Shown here one piece after another: positions 9,279 through 17,496 of a stretch of 46,973 nucleotides of DNA (position 1 is its first letter; every line of letters starts with the position of its first letter). The position numbers and the translations under genes are program-made. The stretch is from an uncultured bacterium (GTDB taxonomy: Bacteria > Verrucomicrobiota > Verrucomicrobiia > CAIQCK01), in contig CAIQCK010000087.1 in NCBI GenBank assembly GCA_903870275.1, forward strand, positions 1 to 46,973, given 5' to 3'. The notes under the pieces were generated by a model. The model saw nothing but the letters and a program-made list of their open reading frames with translations, did no database searches and was not told the DNA's origin.

Positions 9279-10024
9279 CCGAGGCGGAGATCCAAGAGGA
9301 GTTGATGCGGCGATTCCTGGCGTTACAGACGCCGTGGGGACGCTGGCGTCTTTATGCCCTGGTAAAGTGGAAACGGCTTGCCTGGCAGAACGTCGTTCAT
9401 GCCGCGCTCTTCATTAAACGCGCGCACGATATTGTCGGGAGCATCCTCGCGATCATCCTCCTCTCACCGGTCTTTCCCATCCTCGCCATCCTGGTCAAGC
9501 TCGACGGCGGGCCGGTGTTCTTCAAGCAGAAGCGCGTCGGATTTATGGGGCGGGAATTCACGATGTTGAAGTATCGCTCGATGGTTGTGGATGCGGAAGC
9601 AAGGCTGAAGGACCTGCTCGCCAAGAACGAGCTGGCCTCGGGTGTGACGTTCCAGATGAAGGACGATCCGCGCGTCACGAAGATCGGCCGGATCCTCCGC
9701 AAAACATCGCTCGACGAACTGCCGCAGTTCTTGAACGTCCTCAAAGGCGAAATGTCGCTGGTCGGACCGCGTCCGCCGGTGCCGCGCGAAGTGGCGCTTT
9801 ACACACAGGCCGACCGCCGCCGGCTGCTGATCAAACCCGGCATTACCTGTTTCTGGCAGGTTGGCGAACGACGCGGTGGTTTGCTGGAAATTGGCAACCG
9901 CCATCATATTGACTTTCCGGAACAGGTTGCGCTCGACGTGCGTTATATCGAAAGCCACAGCATCAGGCGCGATCTGATGATCCTGATGAAAACGGTCCCG
10001 GCCATCTTGTTTGGCAAGGCGTGA
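9275..10024 (+). CDS. Initiating sugar-phosphate transferase (monotopic phosphoglycosyl transferase)
   Basis: The 249-residue protein has one hydrophobic segment (SILAIILLSPVFPILAILV) followed by the bacterial sugar transferase domain: KQKRVGF, KYRSM, the catalytic Asp-Glu pair at D147-E148 in SLDELPQ, then GEMSLVGPRP and the KPGITCFWQV block. It transfers a sugar phosphate from a UDP-sugar to undecaprenyl phosphate at the inner face of the cytoplasmic membrane, starting the EPS repeat unit. It lacks the N-terminal multi-pass region of WcaJ/WbaP proteins, so it is the short PglC-like class. It overlaps the kinase gene by 4 bp. Confidence 0.9.
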   Translation: MTEAEIQEELMRRFLALQTPWGRWRLYALVKWKRLAWQNVVHAALFIKRAHDIVGSILAIILLSPVFPILAILVKLDGGPVFFKQKRVGFMGREFTMLKYRSMVVDAEARLKDLLAKNELASGVTFQMKDDPRVTKIGRILRKTSLDELPQFLNVLKGEMSLVGPRPPVPREVALYTQADRRRLLIKPGITCFWQVGERRGGLLEIGNRHHIDFPEQVALDVRYIESHSIRRDLMILMKTVPAILFGKA

Positions 10025-10049
10025 TGAACTCCACTCCAAGGGTGAGCCG

Positions 10050-11351
10050 ATGAAAGCACTGATCATCTGCCCTGCAGATCGGGTGGAAGTCGAGTTTCTG
10101 ACAAACCACGTGCCGTTGGCATTGGCACCGGTGTTGGGCCGCAGCTTGCTCGACCTGACACTGGCGCATCTGGCAAGCCTCGGCGCGACGCAGGTGCTGG
10201 TGTTGGCCACTGACCGGCCGGAAAAGGTTCGCGCCGCCGTCTGGCACGGCGAAGCGTGGGGAGTGCGCCTGGAGGTGCATCCGGAACAGCGTGAGTTGAC
10301 CGTGGCGGAGGCGCGCGCGAAGTATCAGGCAGGAGGCGCGAAGGGCTGGCTGCCGGCGCCAAACGACCTTGTGTTGCTGGACCGGCTGCCGGGAAACGAA
10401 TCCAGCCTGTTCAACAACTACGGCGATTGGTTTAACGCGCTGCTCGGCGCGATGTCCGGTGCAGTCGGCGATCGCATCGGAATGCGCGAGTTTGCACCGG
10501 ATGTTTTCGTGGGTTTGCGCTGCCAGATTTCGCAGAGTGCGCAAATCGAGCCGCCTTGCTGGATCGGCAACCATACTTGGATCGGTTCGGGCGCAAAGAT
10601 CGGCCCTAATGCCGTCGTCGAGACCGGCTGCTATGTGGATCACGACGCCGATGTCGCGAACAGTTTCATTGGACCCGACACGTATGTCGGCGCGCTGACG
10701 GAAGTGCGGGAATCGTTTGCGTGGGGCCGTGGGCTGTTGAAACTGAAAACCGGCGTGTTCAGCGAGGTGGCAGACGGTTTTCTGTTGGGCCGCCTTACCA
10801 GCCGCGCCAAGTCGCGACGGCGGCGGATCAATTTCGCGGGCAGAATCGCAGCCATGGCGGTCTTGTTGCTGACTTGGCCGGCGCCGTTCATCGGCTGGCT
10901 ACGCACCCGGCGCTCGGGCAAACCGCGGCTCACGCCCCACATCGCCGTGCGCGCGCCGCTGGTGGGCGCCGGCAAACTGATAGAAACTTACCGCTACTAT
11001 GAGTTGGGTGGTTTCGATGGACTCTGGAAGAGATGGCCGGAGTTGTTCAGCATCGCCCGCGGCGATGCCTCGTGGGTGGGCAACCGGCCTTTGACGCCGA
11101 ATCAAGCGGCGACGTTGAAGGACGATCATGAGCATCTCTGGCTGTCGGTGCCTGCGGGTTTGTTCTCGCTGGCCGACGCGATGGGCTGTGCGGAGTCCTT
11201 TGGCGAAGATGCCAAAGTGCATGCCTCTTTTTATGCCACTCAACGCGGTTGGCGGAAGGATATCGAGATCATGCAGCGCGTTCTGGCCGGTCATTTAAAG
11301 TCAAAAACGAGCAAACAAAATAGCGACCTCCGCGGCAGCTTCAATTCATGA
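10050..11351 (+). CDS. Nucleotidyltransferase-like / left-handed beta-helix protein fused to a degenerate phosphoglycosyl transferase-like domain
   Basis: Residues 1-130 resemble a sugar nucleotidyltransferase (MKALIICPADRVEVEF, ...VPLALAPVLGRSLLDLTL) but the start lacks the usual GGxGTRL loop. Residues about 150-230 are hexapeptide repeats (IGNHTWIGSGAKIGPNAVV). A membrane-type segment (AAMAVLLLTWPAPFIGWL) follows. The last part aligns without gaps to the initiating transferase upstream: GDASWVGNRP corresponds to GEMSLVGPRP. At the place of that enzyme's Asp-Glu pair it has K327-R328, so the transferase function is probably lost. The start at 10050 (GGTGAG upstream) is preferred to 10011, which overlaps the previous gene. 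It may scaffold or regulate the intact transferase. Confidence 0.75.
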   Translation: MKALIICPADRVEVEFLTNHVPLALAPVLGRSLLDLTLAHLASLGATQVLVLATDRPEKVRAAVWHGEAWGVRLEVHPEQRELTVAEARAKYQAGGAKGWLPAPNDLVLLDRLPGNESSLFNNYGDWFNALLGAMSGAVGDRIGMREFAPDVFVGLRCQISQSAQIEPPCWIGNHTWIGSGAKIGPNAVVETGCYVDHDADVANSFIGPDTYVGALTEVRESFAWGRGLLKLKTGVFSEVADGFLLGRLTSRAKSRRRRINFAGRIAAMAVLLLTWPAPFIGWLRTRRSGKPRLTPHIAVRAPLVGAGKLIETYRYYELGGFDGLWKRWPELFSIARGDASWVGNRPLTPNQAATLKDDHEHLWLSVPAGLFSLADAMGCAESFGEDAKVHASFYATQRGWRKDIEIMQRVLAGHLKSKTSKQNSDLRGSFNS

Positions 11352-12523
11352 AACCTGTCCTTGGACTCTTTATCATGGTGGACGCCTGCGGATGGGAAAT
11401 CATCCGCAATGATTCCTTCGGCTGCGCGTTCGCGCCAACACGCAAGCAGCTCGAAAGCATCTTCGGCTATAGTTCCACATGCGTGCCTTCGATCCTCTCC
11501 GGTCACTGGCCGGTCGAGCACCGCAATTGGTGCTACTTCGTCTATGACCCGAAGAAATCGCCTTTCCGCTCGTTGCGCTCGCTGCGCTGGCTGCCGACCG
11601 CGGTTACCAGCCGCCGCATCTTCCGACGCTGGCTGACGAGATTCGTGAAGGCGCGGCTCAATTTCCGCGGCTATTTCGACCTCTACAACATCCCGTTCCG
11701 CTACATCCACCTCTTTGACTTCACCGAGAAAAAGAGCCCGCTTCAGCCCGGCGGCATGAATGTGGGTCCGAACATTTTCGATTTCCTCGTCGAGCAGAAG
11801 ATCCCCTACTTCGTCAGCAACCCCGCCGCCACCGAGGAACAGAACCGCGACGACCTCATCGCACGGATCAACAACGAAACCATTGACTTCGCGTTTCTTT
11901 ACTGGGCCGGCCTTGACGGGCTGTTGCACATGGTCGGCAACGATTCGCCGCAAGTTCCCGCCAAGCTCCGTGTCTATGAGCAATGGATCGAGCAGCTTCT
12001 CGCCGCCGCGCGCCAGCATTACAGCGACATCCATCTCTACGTCTTCAGCGACCACGGCATGGCGAACTGCGATGAACTGCTCGATCTCAAGTCGCGCATC
12101 GAGGCGCTGCCGTTGGCGATGGAGCGCGACTATGTGGTGGTCTATGACTCCACGATGGCCCGCTTTTGGTTCCTCAACGACCACGCCCGCCAACTCATCA
12201 CTGCCGAGCTTCAGCGCGTGCCCCAGGGCCGCATCGTGCCCGACGAGGAATTGGAGCGGATGCACGCGCTGTTCAAGGACCACTACTTCGGCGAACTGAT
12301 TTTCCTCGTCAAGGAAGGCGTGCTCATTGTGCCGAGCCATATGGGCGAACGGCCGATTCGCGCGATGCATGGCTATCATCCAACCGACAAGCACAGTTAC
12401 GCGTCGTTGTTGACCAACCAGCCGTCCATCCCTGACGATGTGACCGCCATCCCGCACATTTGCCGGTTGATGAAAGAAACCGGGCAGTTGGCCAAGCGGC
12501 GCAACGCCGCCGGCAACACATGA
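11348..12523 (+). CDS. Alkaline phosphatase superfamily phosphodiesterase-like protein
   Basis: The 391-residue protein keeps the metal-site pattern of the superfamily: an early Asp in VDACG, a nucleophile region SSTCVPSILSG, GLDGLLHMVGN (Asp and His), SDHGM and a late His in MHGYHPTDKHSY. No signal peptide is visible, so it probably acts in the cytoplasm. Relatives hydrolyse or transfer phosphoesters, as in nucleotide pyrophosphatases and phosphoglycerate mutases. Its position inside the EPS chain, with ATGA overlaps on both sides, suggests action on nucleotide-sugars or on phosphate-bearing repeat units. The exact reaction is unknown. Confidence 0.8.
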   Translation: MKPVLGLFIMVDACGWEIIRNDSFGCAFAPTRKQLESIFGYSSTCVPSILSGHWPVEHRNWCYFVYDPKKSPFRSLRSLRWLPTAVTSRRIFRRWLTRFVKARLNFRGYFDLYNIPFRYIHLFDFTEKKSPLQPGGMNVGPNIFDFLVEQKIPYFVSNPAATEEQNRDDLIARINNETIDFAFLYWAGLDGLLHMVGNDSPQVPAKLRVYEQWIEQLLAAARQHYSDIHLYVFSDHGMANCDELLDLKSRIEALPLAMERDYVVVYDSTMARFWFLNDHARQLITAELQRVPQGRIVPDEELERMHALFKDHYFGELIFLVKEGVLIVPSHMGERPIRAMHGYHPTDKHSYASLLTNQPSIPDDVTAIPHICRLMKETGQLAKRRNAAGNT

Positions 12524-13806
12524 CCAACCCCACGACCAACCGCATCATTCACGTTCCGCGCCGCTTTGTCGCGGAGGAATGGGGTGGCACCGAGACGGTG
12601 ATTCTGGAAATCTCCCGCCAGCAAAGGCTCGCGGGCGCGGAGGCGGAAGTGTTCACCTCGATGGCGTTGGCCGGCCGGCGGCAGGAGACCATCGGTGGTG
12701 TGCCCGTGCGGCGCTTCCCCTACTGTTATCCGTTCTTCGGCCTGTCGGCAGAAGACAAGGCGGCGATGGACAAGAAGGGCGGCAACTTGCTCTCGCTATC
12801 GCTCTTTGGCGCGTTGCTGGCGGCGCGCGGCGTGCGGATCTTCCACGGCCACGTGCTCAAGCGGCTCGGCGGCGAAGTACGGACCGCCGCGCGGCTGCGG
12901 AAGAAACCGTTCGTGGTCTCGCTACATGGCGGCGTGTTCGACGTGCCCAATGCCGAGCGTGAGATGATTCTCAAACCGTTCGTGGACAAGTTCGAGTGGG
13001 GCCGGCCGTTCGGCGCGCTGTTCGGCTCGCGCCGGCTGCTGGAGGACGCCGACCATGTGATTTGCGTCGGTCAGAGCGAGATGGAAGGAGCCAAACGCGA
13101 GCTGACGCACGACCGCATTGCCTACCTGCCCAACGGCGTGGACTGTGCCCGGTTCGCCAACGGCAACGGCGCGGCGTTTCGTGCCAAGCACTGCATTTCT
13201 GCCGCGGCGTTCCTCGTCCTCAACGTCAGCCGCATTGACTCACAGAAAAACCAGGCACTCCTGCTCGAAGCCTTCGCAAAGTTGCGTGCCGCCGTGCCGG
13301 ATGCGCACCTGGTTCTCATCGGTCCGGAGACGCAGCCGGACTACGCCGCGCGCTTGCGGCAGTTCATTACCGCCAACAGCTTGACCAACTGCGCGCGGCT
13401 GCTGCCGGGCATGCGCAACGACAATCCCGATCTGATCGCCGCCTACCACGCCTGCGACGTGTTCGTGTTGCCTTCGATGCACGAACCCTTCGGCATCGTG
13501 GCGCTGGAGGCTTGGAGCGCAGCGCGTCCGGTTGTTGCGAGCCGCGTCGGTGGGTTGCAGTCGCTAGTGCGCGACGACGAAACCGGCTGGTTTGTGGACC
13601 CGAACGCTGCCGGTGCCGCGGACGAACTGGCATCGAAGCTCCGGCGGCTGGCCGCCGAACCCGGCACGCGCCGCCGGCTCGCCGCCGCGGGCATGGCCCA
13701 AGCACGCAGCCGTTATGACTGGCGAGAGATCAACCGCCAACTGGAACAGATCTACCAAGCCGCCGAAAACCATGCGGCGCATCGCTACGGGAAGGCGCGC
13801 TCATGA
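12520..13806 (+). CDS. Glycosyltransferase family 4 (EPS unit)
   Basis: The 428-residue protein starts MTNPTTNRIIHVPRRF at an ATGA overlap; an upstream in-frame ATG at 12460 lies inside the preceding gene and is less likely. It shows WGGTETVILE (glycine loop), a second half beginning LNVSRIDSQKNQALLLEAF, and the EX7E motif EPFGIVALE with the following RPVVASRVGG. It is a retaining GT-B enzyme adding a sugar to a lipid-linked EPS intermediate. The next gene, a flippase, overlaps its stop by 4 bp. Confidence 0.9.
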   Translation: MTNPTTNRIIHVPRRFVAEEWGGTETVILEISRQQRLAGAEAEVFTSMALAGRRQETIGGVPVRRFPYCYPFFGLSAEDKAAMDKKGGNLLSLSLFGALLAARGVRIFHGHVLKRLGGEVRTAARLRKKPFVVSLHGGVFDVPNAEREMILKPFVDKFEWGRPFGALFGSRRLLEDADHVICVGQSEMEGAKRELTHDRIAYLPNGVDCARFANGNGAAFRAKHCISAAAFLVLNVSRIDSQKNQALLLEAFAKLRAAVPDAHLVLIGPETQPDYAARLRQFITANSLTNCARLLPGMRNDNPDLIAAYHACDVFVLPSMHEPFGIVALEAWSAARPVVASRVGGLQSLVRDDETGWFVDPNAAGAADELASKLRRLAAEPGTRRRLAAAGMAQARSRYDWREINRQLEQIYQAAENHAAHRYGKARS

Positions 13807-15359
13807 GTTACGCCGAGGTCAAAACAAACATCTGGAAGAACTCGATCTCGAACTACATCCGGACGGTGGTCGGCATGGTGCTCGGCCTGTTCATGTTCCG
13901 GCTGCTCTACCAGTCGCTGTCGGCGGAACAATTCGGTTTCTGGTCTTTGCTCTGGAGCGTTTTCGGCTACGGCATTCTGCTCGACTTCGGTTTCGGCTTC
14001 ACGGCGCAGAAGCGCGTCGCCGAACTATCAGTGCATCAGGACTGGGATGAGCTCAGCCGCGTGTTGAGCACGATCGTATTCGTCTATTGCGGCATCGCGG
14101 TGGTGATCGTCACGCTGGTGCTGGCGGGGTCGCACACGCTCGTCCGGTTATTCGGCGTTTCGCCGGTCAACGCCGAGGAATTCCGGCGCGTATTGATTTT
14201 GTTTTTCGTCGGCATCGGCATCGCGTTCCCGATGGGCGTCTTTCCGGAAATCCTCCGCGGCCAGCAACGCATCCGGCTTGCCAACAACATCATGTCGGCG
14301 GCGATCGCGATCAAGTTTCTGCTCATCGCGGCGGCGGTCTATTTTCACTGGGGGTTCTTCGCCATCATGGTCATCGCGCTGGCCTTTTCCATTGCGCCGG
14401 ACATGCTGTCGGCACTGCTGGCGTTCAAACGCCTGCCGCACGTCCGCGTCGCGCCGCGGTTCTTCGCCTGGAACACGGTCGGCGACACGATGAAGTTCTC
14501 CATCTTTGCCTACATCAACACAGCCGCGAACATTATCATGGCCAAGACCGACCAGATCGTTATCAGCACCGCGCTGGCGGTGGCGGCGGTAACAGTTTAC
14601 CAGGCAGGTTTGAAAGTGGCCGAGGTGTTCGGCCAGTTTACGCGGCAACTCCAGGATACGCTCTCACCCGCGGCCGCGCACCTGCACGCCAGCGGCGACC
14701 GCCAGGCACTGCGCGATCTGATGGTCCAAGCTACTCGCTGGAGCGTCATTCTCGCCACGCCGCTGTATTTGCTGAGCGCGTTTTACATGAACGACCTGCT
14801 GCACCTGTTGACAGGCGAAGAACATTTGCCCGCCAATACGTGGTGGGTGGGACAGACGTTGCTGCTCTGGCACTACACCGGCATTCTCACGCACAGCGTT
14901 TGCAAACGTATTTTCATGATGACCGGTCATGAGCGGCGGTTGATGTGGCTCGGCGTCTGGGAGGCGGCGCTGAACCTTGGCCTGAGCGTCGGGTTGGTGT
15001 TGTGGTTCCGCAACGTTCTCTGCGTGGCGGTCGGATCACTCATCCCGACGTTACTGATCGGCTGGGGCTGGCTCTGGCCATGGGCCGCGCGCGAATGCGG
15101 AATGAGCAGTTGGCAACTGTTTCGGCGCGTGGCGTGGCCCGTGTGGGGCGCGTGCGTGCCGATGCTGGCGTTCCTTGCTCTGGCGCAAACAGTGCCGTGG
15201 TTGCAAACGCAACTCCGCTTCACCATGCTCGTCCTCGACAGCTGCATGGCGGGCGGCATCGGCGCGATCAGCCTCTGGTTCCTGACGCTGACAGTGAAGG
15301 AGCGCAACGCCATCGCCGACCGGTTGCGGATGCCTTTCCTTCGGAGCCGCCCGGCATGA
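13803..15359 (+). CDS. Wzx-type polysaccharide flippase (MOP superfamily)
   Basis: The 518-residue protein is hydrophobic through most of its length, with many predicted membrane helices. Its N-terminus (NIWKNSISNYIRTVVGMVLG...) and the pattern SAEQFGFWSLLWSVFGYG are typical of polysaccharide_synt/MatE-like flippases. It would move the undecaprenyl-linked repeat unit from the cytoplasmic to the periplasmic face. It is the only flippase in the locus, supporting a Wzx/Wzy route. It overlaps the GT4 before it and the GT2 after it by 4 bp each. Confidence 0.9.
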   Translation: MSYAEVKTNIWKNSISNYIRTVVGMVLGLFMFRLLYQSLSAEQFGFWSLLWSVFGYGILLDFGFGFTAQKRVAELSVHQDWDELSRVLSTIVFVYCGIAVVIVTLVLAGSHTLVRLFGVSPVNAEEFRRVLILFFVGIGIAFPMGVFPEILRGQQRIRLANNIMSAAIAIKFLLIAAAVYFHWGFFAIMVIALAFSIAPDMLSALLAFKRLPHVRVAPRFFAWNTVGDTMKFSIFAYINTAANIIMAKTDQIVISTALAVAAVTVYQAGLKVAEVFGQFTRQLQDTLSPAAAHLHASGDRQALRDLMVQATRWSVILATPLYLLSAFYMNDLLHLLTGEEHLPANTWWVGQTLLLWHYTGILTHSVCKRIFMMTGHERRLMWLGVWEAALNLGLSVGLVLWFRNVLCVAVGSLIPTLLIGWGWLWPWAARECGMSSWQLFRRVAWPVWGACVPMLAFLALAQTVPWLQTQLRFTMLVLDSCMAGGIGAISLWFLTLTVKERNAIADRLRMPFLRSRPA

Positions 15360-16231
15360 ACGAACCACTCGTCAGTATCATCATGCGCTCCTTTAACGAG
15401 GGCTGGGCCTTGCGCGAAACGCTGCCCGCGCTGGCCGCGCAGGATTACCGTCATTGGGAACTCATTGTCATTGATTCCGGTTCCACCGACGGCTCGCAGG
15501 AGCTTCTACGCTCTGCGAACCCGCGGCACTTCGTCCAGATCATGCCGCAGGAATATAATCCCGGCCGCGTGATCAACCGCGGCATGAGTCTGGCCTCCGC
15601 TGAGACATGCCTTTTTCTGAACGCTGACGCCACGCCGCAGGGGCCAAACTGGTTGCGGCCACTCGCCGGCGCGCTGCAAGACCCGCGCGTCGCCGCTGTA
15701 TTCGGCCGACAGATTCCACGGCCCGACTGCGAGGCAGTGTTCGCGTGCGACTATGAACGCTGCTTTGGCCCAAACCGCGAGTCAGCCAACTGGGAACACT
15801 TTTTCAGCATGGTCAACAGCGGTTTGCGCAAGGACATCTGGGCCAGGCGCGGCTTTCTCGAAACCCTCCAATATGCCGAGGACGACGAATACACACGCTG
15901 GTGCAAAGCACAGGGTTGCGAGGTCCGCTACGTCCCGGAGTCGGTCGTGATGCACTCACACAACTACACGCCAGCGCAGGCGCGCAAGCGCAGTTTCGGC
16001 GACGCGGTCGCCCTAGCCCAAGCCGGCAGCACACAGGCAGCGGATTTGAGTTGGCTGAGAACCGTCGCGCTCGGTTGGCTTCGCGACATGGGTCACGACG
16101 CGCGTTTTTGTCTGAGCCACGGCCGGCTCGGCGAGTTACCGCACGCCGCGCGCGTCCGCTGGTGCCAGCGTTGTGGCAAGCTGGCGGGATTCAAACAAGG
16201 TCTGCTGGAACGGCCGGACACCGCACGATGA
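15356..16231 (+). CDS. Glycosyltransferase family 2 (EPS unit)
   Basis: The 291-residue protein starts MNEPLVSIIMRSFNEGW at an ATGA overlap; the same frame is open upstream but there it is only the shadow of the flippase gene. It has the GT-A features VIDSGSTDGS, a DxD-like NADATPQGPNWL and the acceptor-side EDDEYTRWCKAQG with the ED pair. Such inverting enzymes extend lipid-linked saccharides in the cytoplasm; rhamnosyltransferases share this layout, but the sugar cannot be assigned. Confidence 0.9.
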   Translation: MNEPLVSIIMRSFNEGWALRETLPALAAQDYRHWELIVIDSGSTDGSQELLRSANPRHFVQIMPQEYNPGRVINRGMSLASAETCLFLNADATPQGPNWLRPLAGALQDPRVAAVFGRQIPRPDCEAVFACDYERCFGPNRESANWEHFFSMVNSGLRKDIWARRGFLETLQYAEDDEYTRWCKAQGCEVRYVPESVVMHSHNYTPAQARKRSFGDAVALAQAGSTQAADLSWLRTVALGWLRDMGHDARFCLSHGRLGELPHAARVRWCQRCGKLAGFKQGLLERPDTAR

Positions 16232-17496
16232 GAATCCTCGTCCTCAGCAACCTTTATCCGCCGCACTATATCGGCGGCTACGAGTTGGCCTGTGCCACCG
16301 TTACCAACGCGTTGCGCGCCCGTAGTCATGTCGTTCACGTGCTGACCTCCGACCACGGCATAAAACCGGGCGGGCAGGTGCCGGCGGAAAACGGCGTCGA
16401 GCGGCGGCTGCGGATTCACGGCTTCTTCGGTCACCCGTGGCTCGGCATTGGTCCACTGCGCGCGCTGGAGTTCCATAACAATGACGTTCTGCGCGAAACG
16501 CTCCGGCGGTTCAAGCCGGAGGTCTGCCATGTTTATAACCTCGGGGGCATTTCCAAATCGCTGACAATGACGTTGCAGCGGGAAGGCCTGCCCGTCGCTT
16601 ACTGGATCATGGACCACTGGATCGCGCGCAGCCTTGCCGCGGACGTGTGGCTCGATTGGTGGAACCGTCGCGCCAGTTCCGTTGCGCAGCGCGGGTTGCG
16701 CGCAGTGTGGACGCTCGCAGGCTGCCGGCGGCGATGGGACGGCCGCGCCCCGACCAATCCGCTCCGTCATCTGCGGTTTCAGCGCATCGTTTTTTGCAGC
16801 CGTTCGTTGCGCGAGTTTACTGCGGCCAAAGGATACGACGTCGCGCACGGGGATGTGATCTATCCTTCTGTCAACATCGCGCGATTCTGCGGTGAGCCGT
16901 CGCCCTCATCCAATCCGATGCGGCGGTTGTTGTATGCCGGCCGTCTCACGGAAGACAAGGGCGTCATGACGACGTTGCGCGCACTGGCGCGAATCCGCGA
17001 CCGTTTTCGCGGCACACTGCGGCTGTGCGGCGACGGTGAGGCGGACTACCGTGCGAAACTCGAAGCGTTCATTCGGGAACAACGGCTGGCGGTGGAGATT
17101 TTCAGCGCACCGCCGGAGCAGATGCCACAGGTCTACCGCGACCACGATGCGCTGCTGTTTCCATCGGAATGGCCGGAACCGTTCGGTCTGACACGATTCG
17201 AGGCAATGGCGTGTGGCCGGCCCGTGATTAGCACCACCACCGGAGCCGGCGAGGAGACGTTGCGCGAGGGTGATAACGCGCTCACCTATGCCGCCGGCGA
17301 CGCCGACGCGCTCAGCCTCGCCATCTTGCGACTGCAGGACGACGCCGAATTGCGCGTCCGGCTGGCCCGCAACGGTCAGGAAGACGTGCGCCGCCGTTAC
17401 GCCGAGCCAATAATCGTCTCGCAGGTCGAGAACTACCTTCGCGAGACGGTAGCAAACTGGAAACCCGCTCCGCCCTCCGATTACACCGCCCCATGA
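16228..17496 (+). CDS. Glycosyltransferase family 4 (EPS unit)
   Basis: The 422-residue protein starts MRILVLSNLYPPHYIGGYE with the N-terminal glycine loop. The second Rossmann half begins RRLLYAGRLTEDKGVMTTL, and the EX7E motif is EPFGLTRFE, followed by GRPVISTTTGAGEE. It is a retaining sugar transferase of the EPS unit. The start sits in an ATGA overlap with the GT2 gene. An Arg-rich insertion at about residues 150-185 (RRASSVAQRGLRAVW) may contact membrane lipid. Confidence 0.9.
   Translation: MRILVLSNLYPPHYIGGYELACATVTNALRARSHVVHVLTSDHGIKPGGQVPAENGVERRLRIHGFFGHPWLGIGPLRALEFHNNDVLRETLRRFKPEVCHVYNLGGISKSLTMTLQREGLPVAYWIMDHWIARSLAADVWLDWWNRRASSVAQRGLRAVWTLAGCRRRWDGRAPTNPLRHLRFQRIVFCSRSLREFTAAKGYDVAHGDVIYPSVNIARFCGEPSPSSNPMRRLLYAGRLTEDKGVMTTLRALARIRDRFRGTLRLCGDGEADYRAKLEAFIREQRLAVEIFSAPPEQMPQVYRDHDALLFPSEWPEPFGLTRFEAMACGRPVISTTTGAGEETLREGDNALTYAAGDADALSLAILRLQDDAELRVRLARNGQEDVRRRYAEPIIVSQVENYLRETVANWKPAPPSDYTAP

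Noticed and set aside
11291..12457. 388-codon - strand frame opposite the phosphodiesterase-like gene
   Set aside because: It is a shadow frame in GC-rich coding DNA. The + strand protein has clear superfamily motifs and ATGA coupling on both sides.
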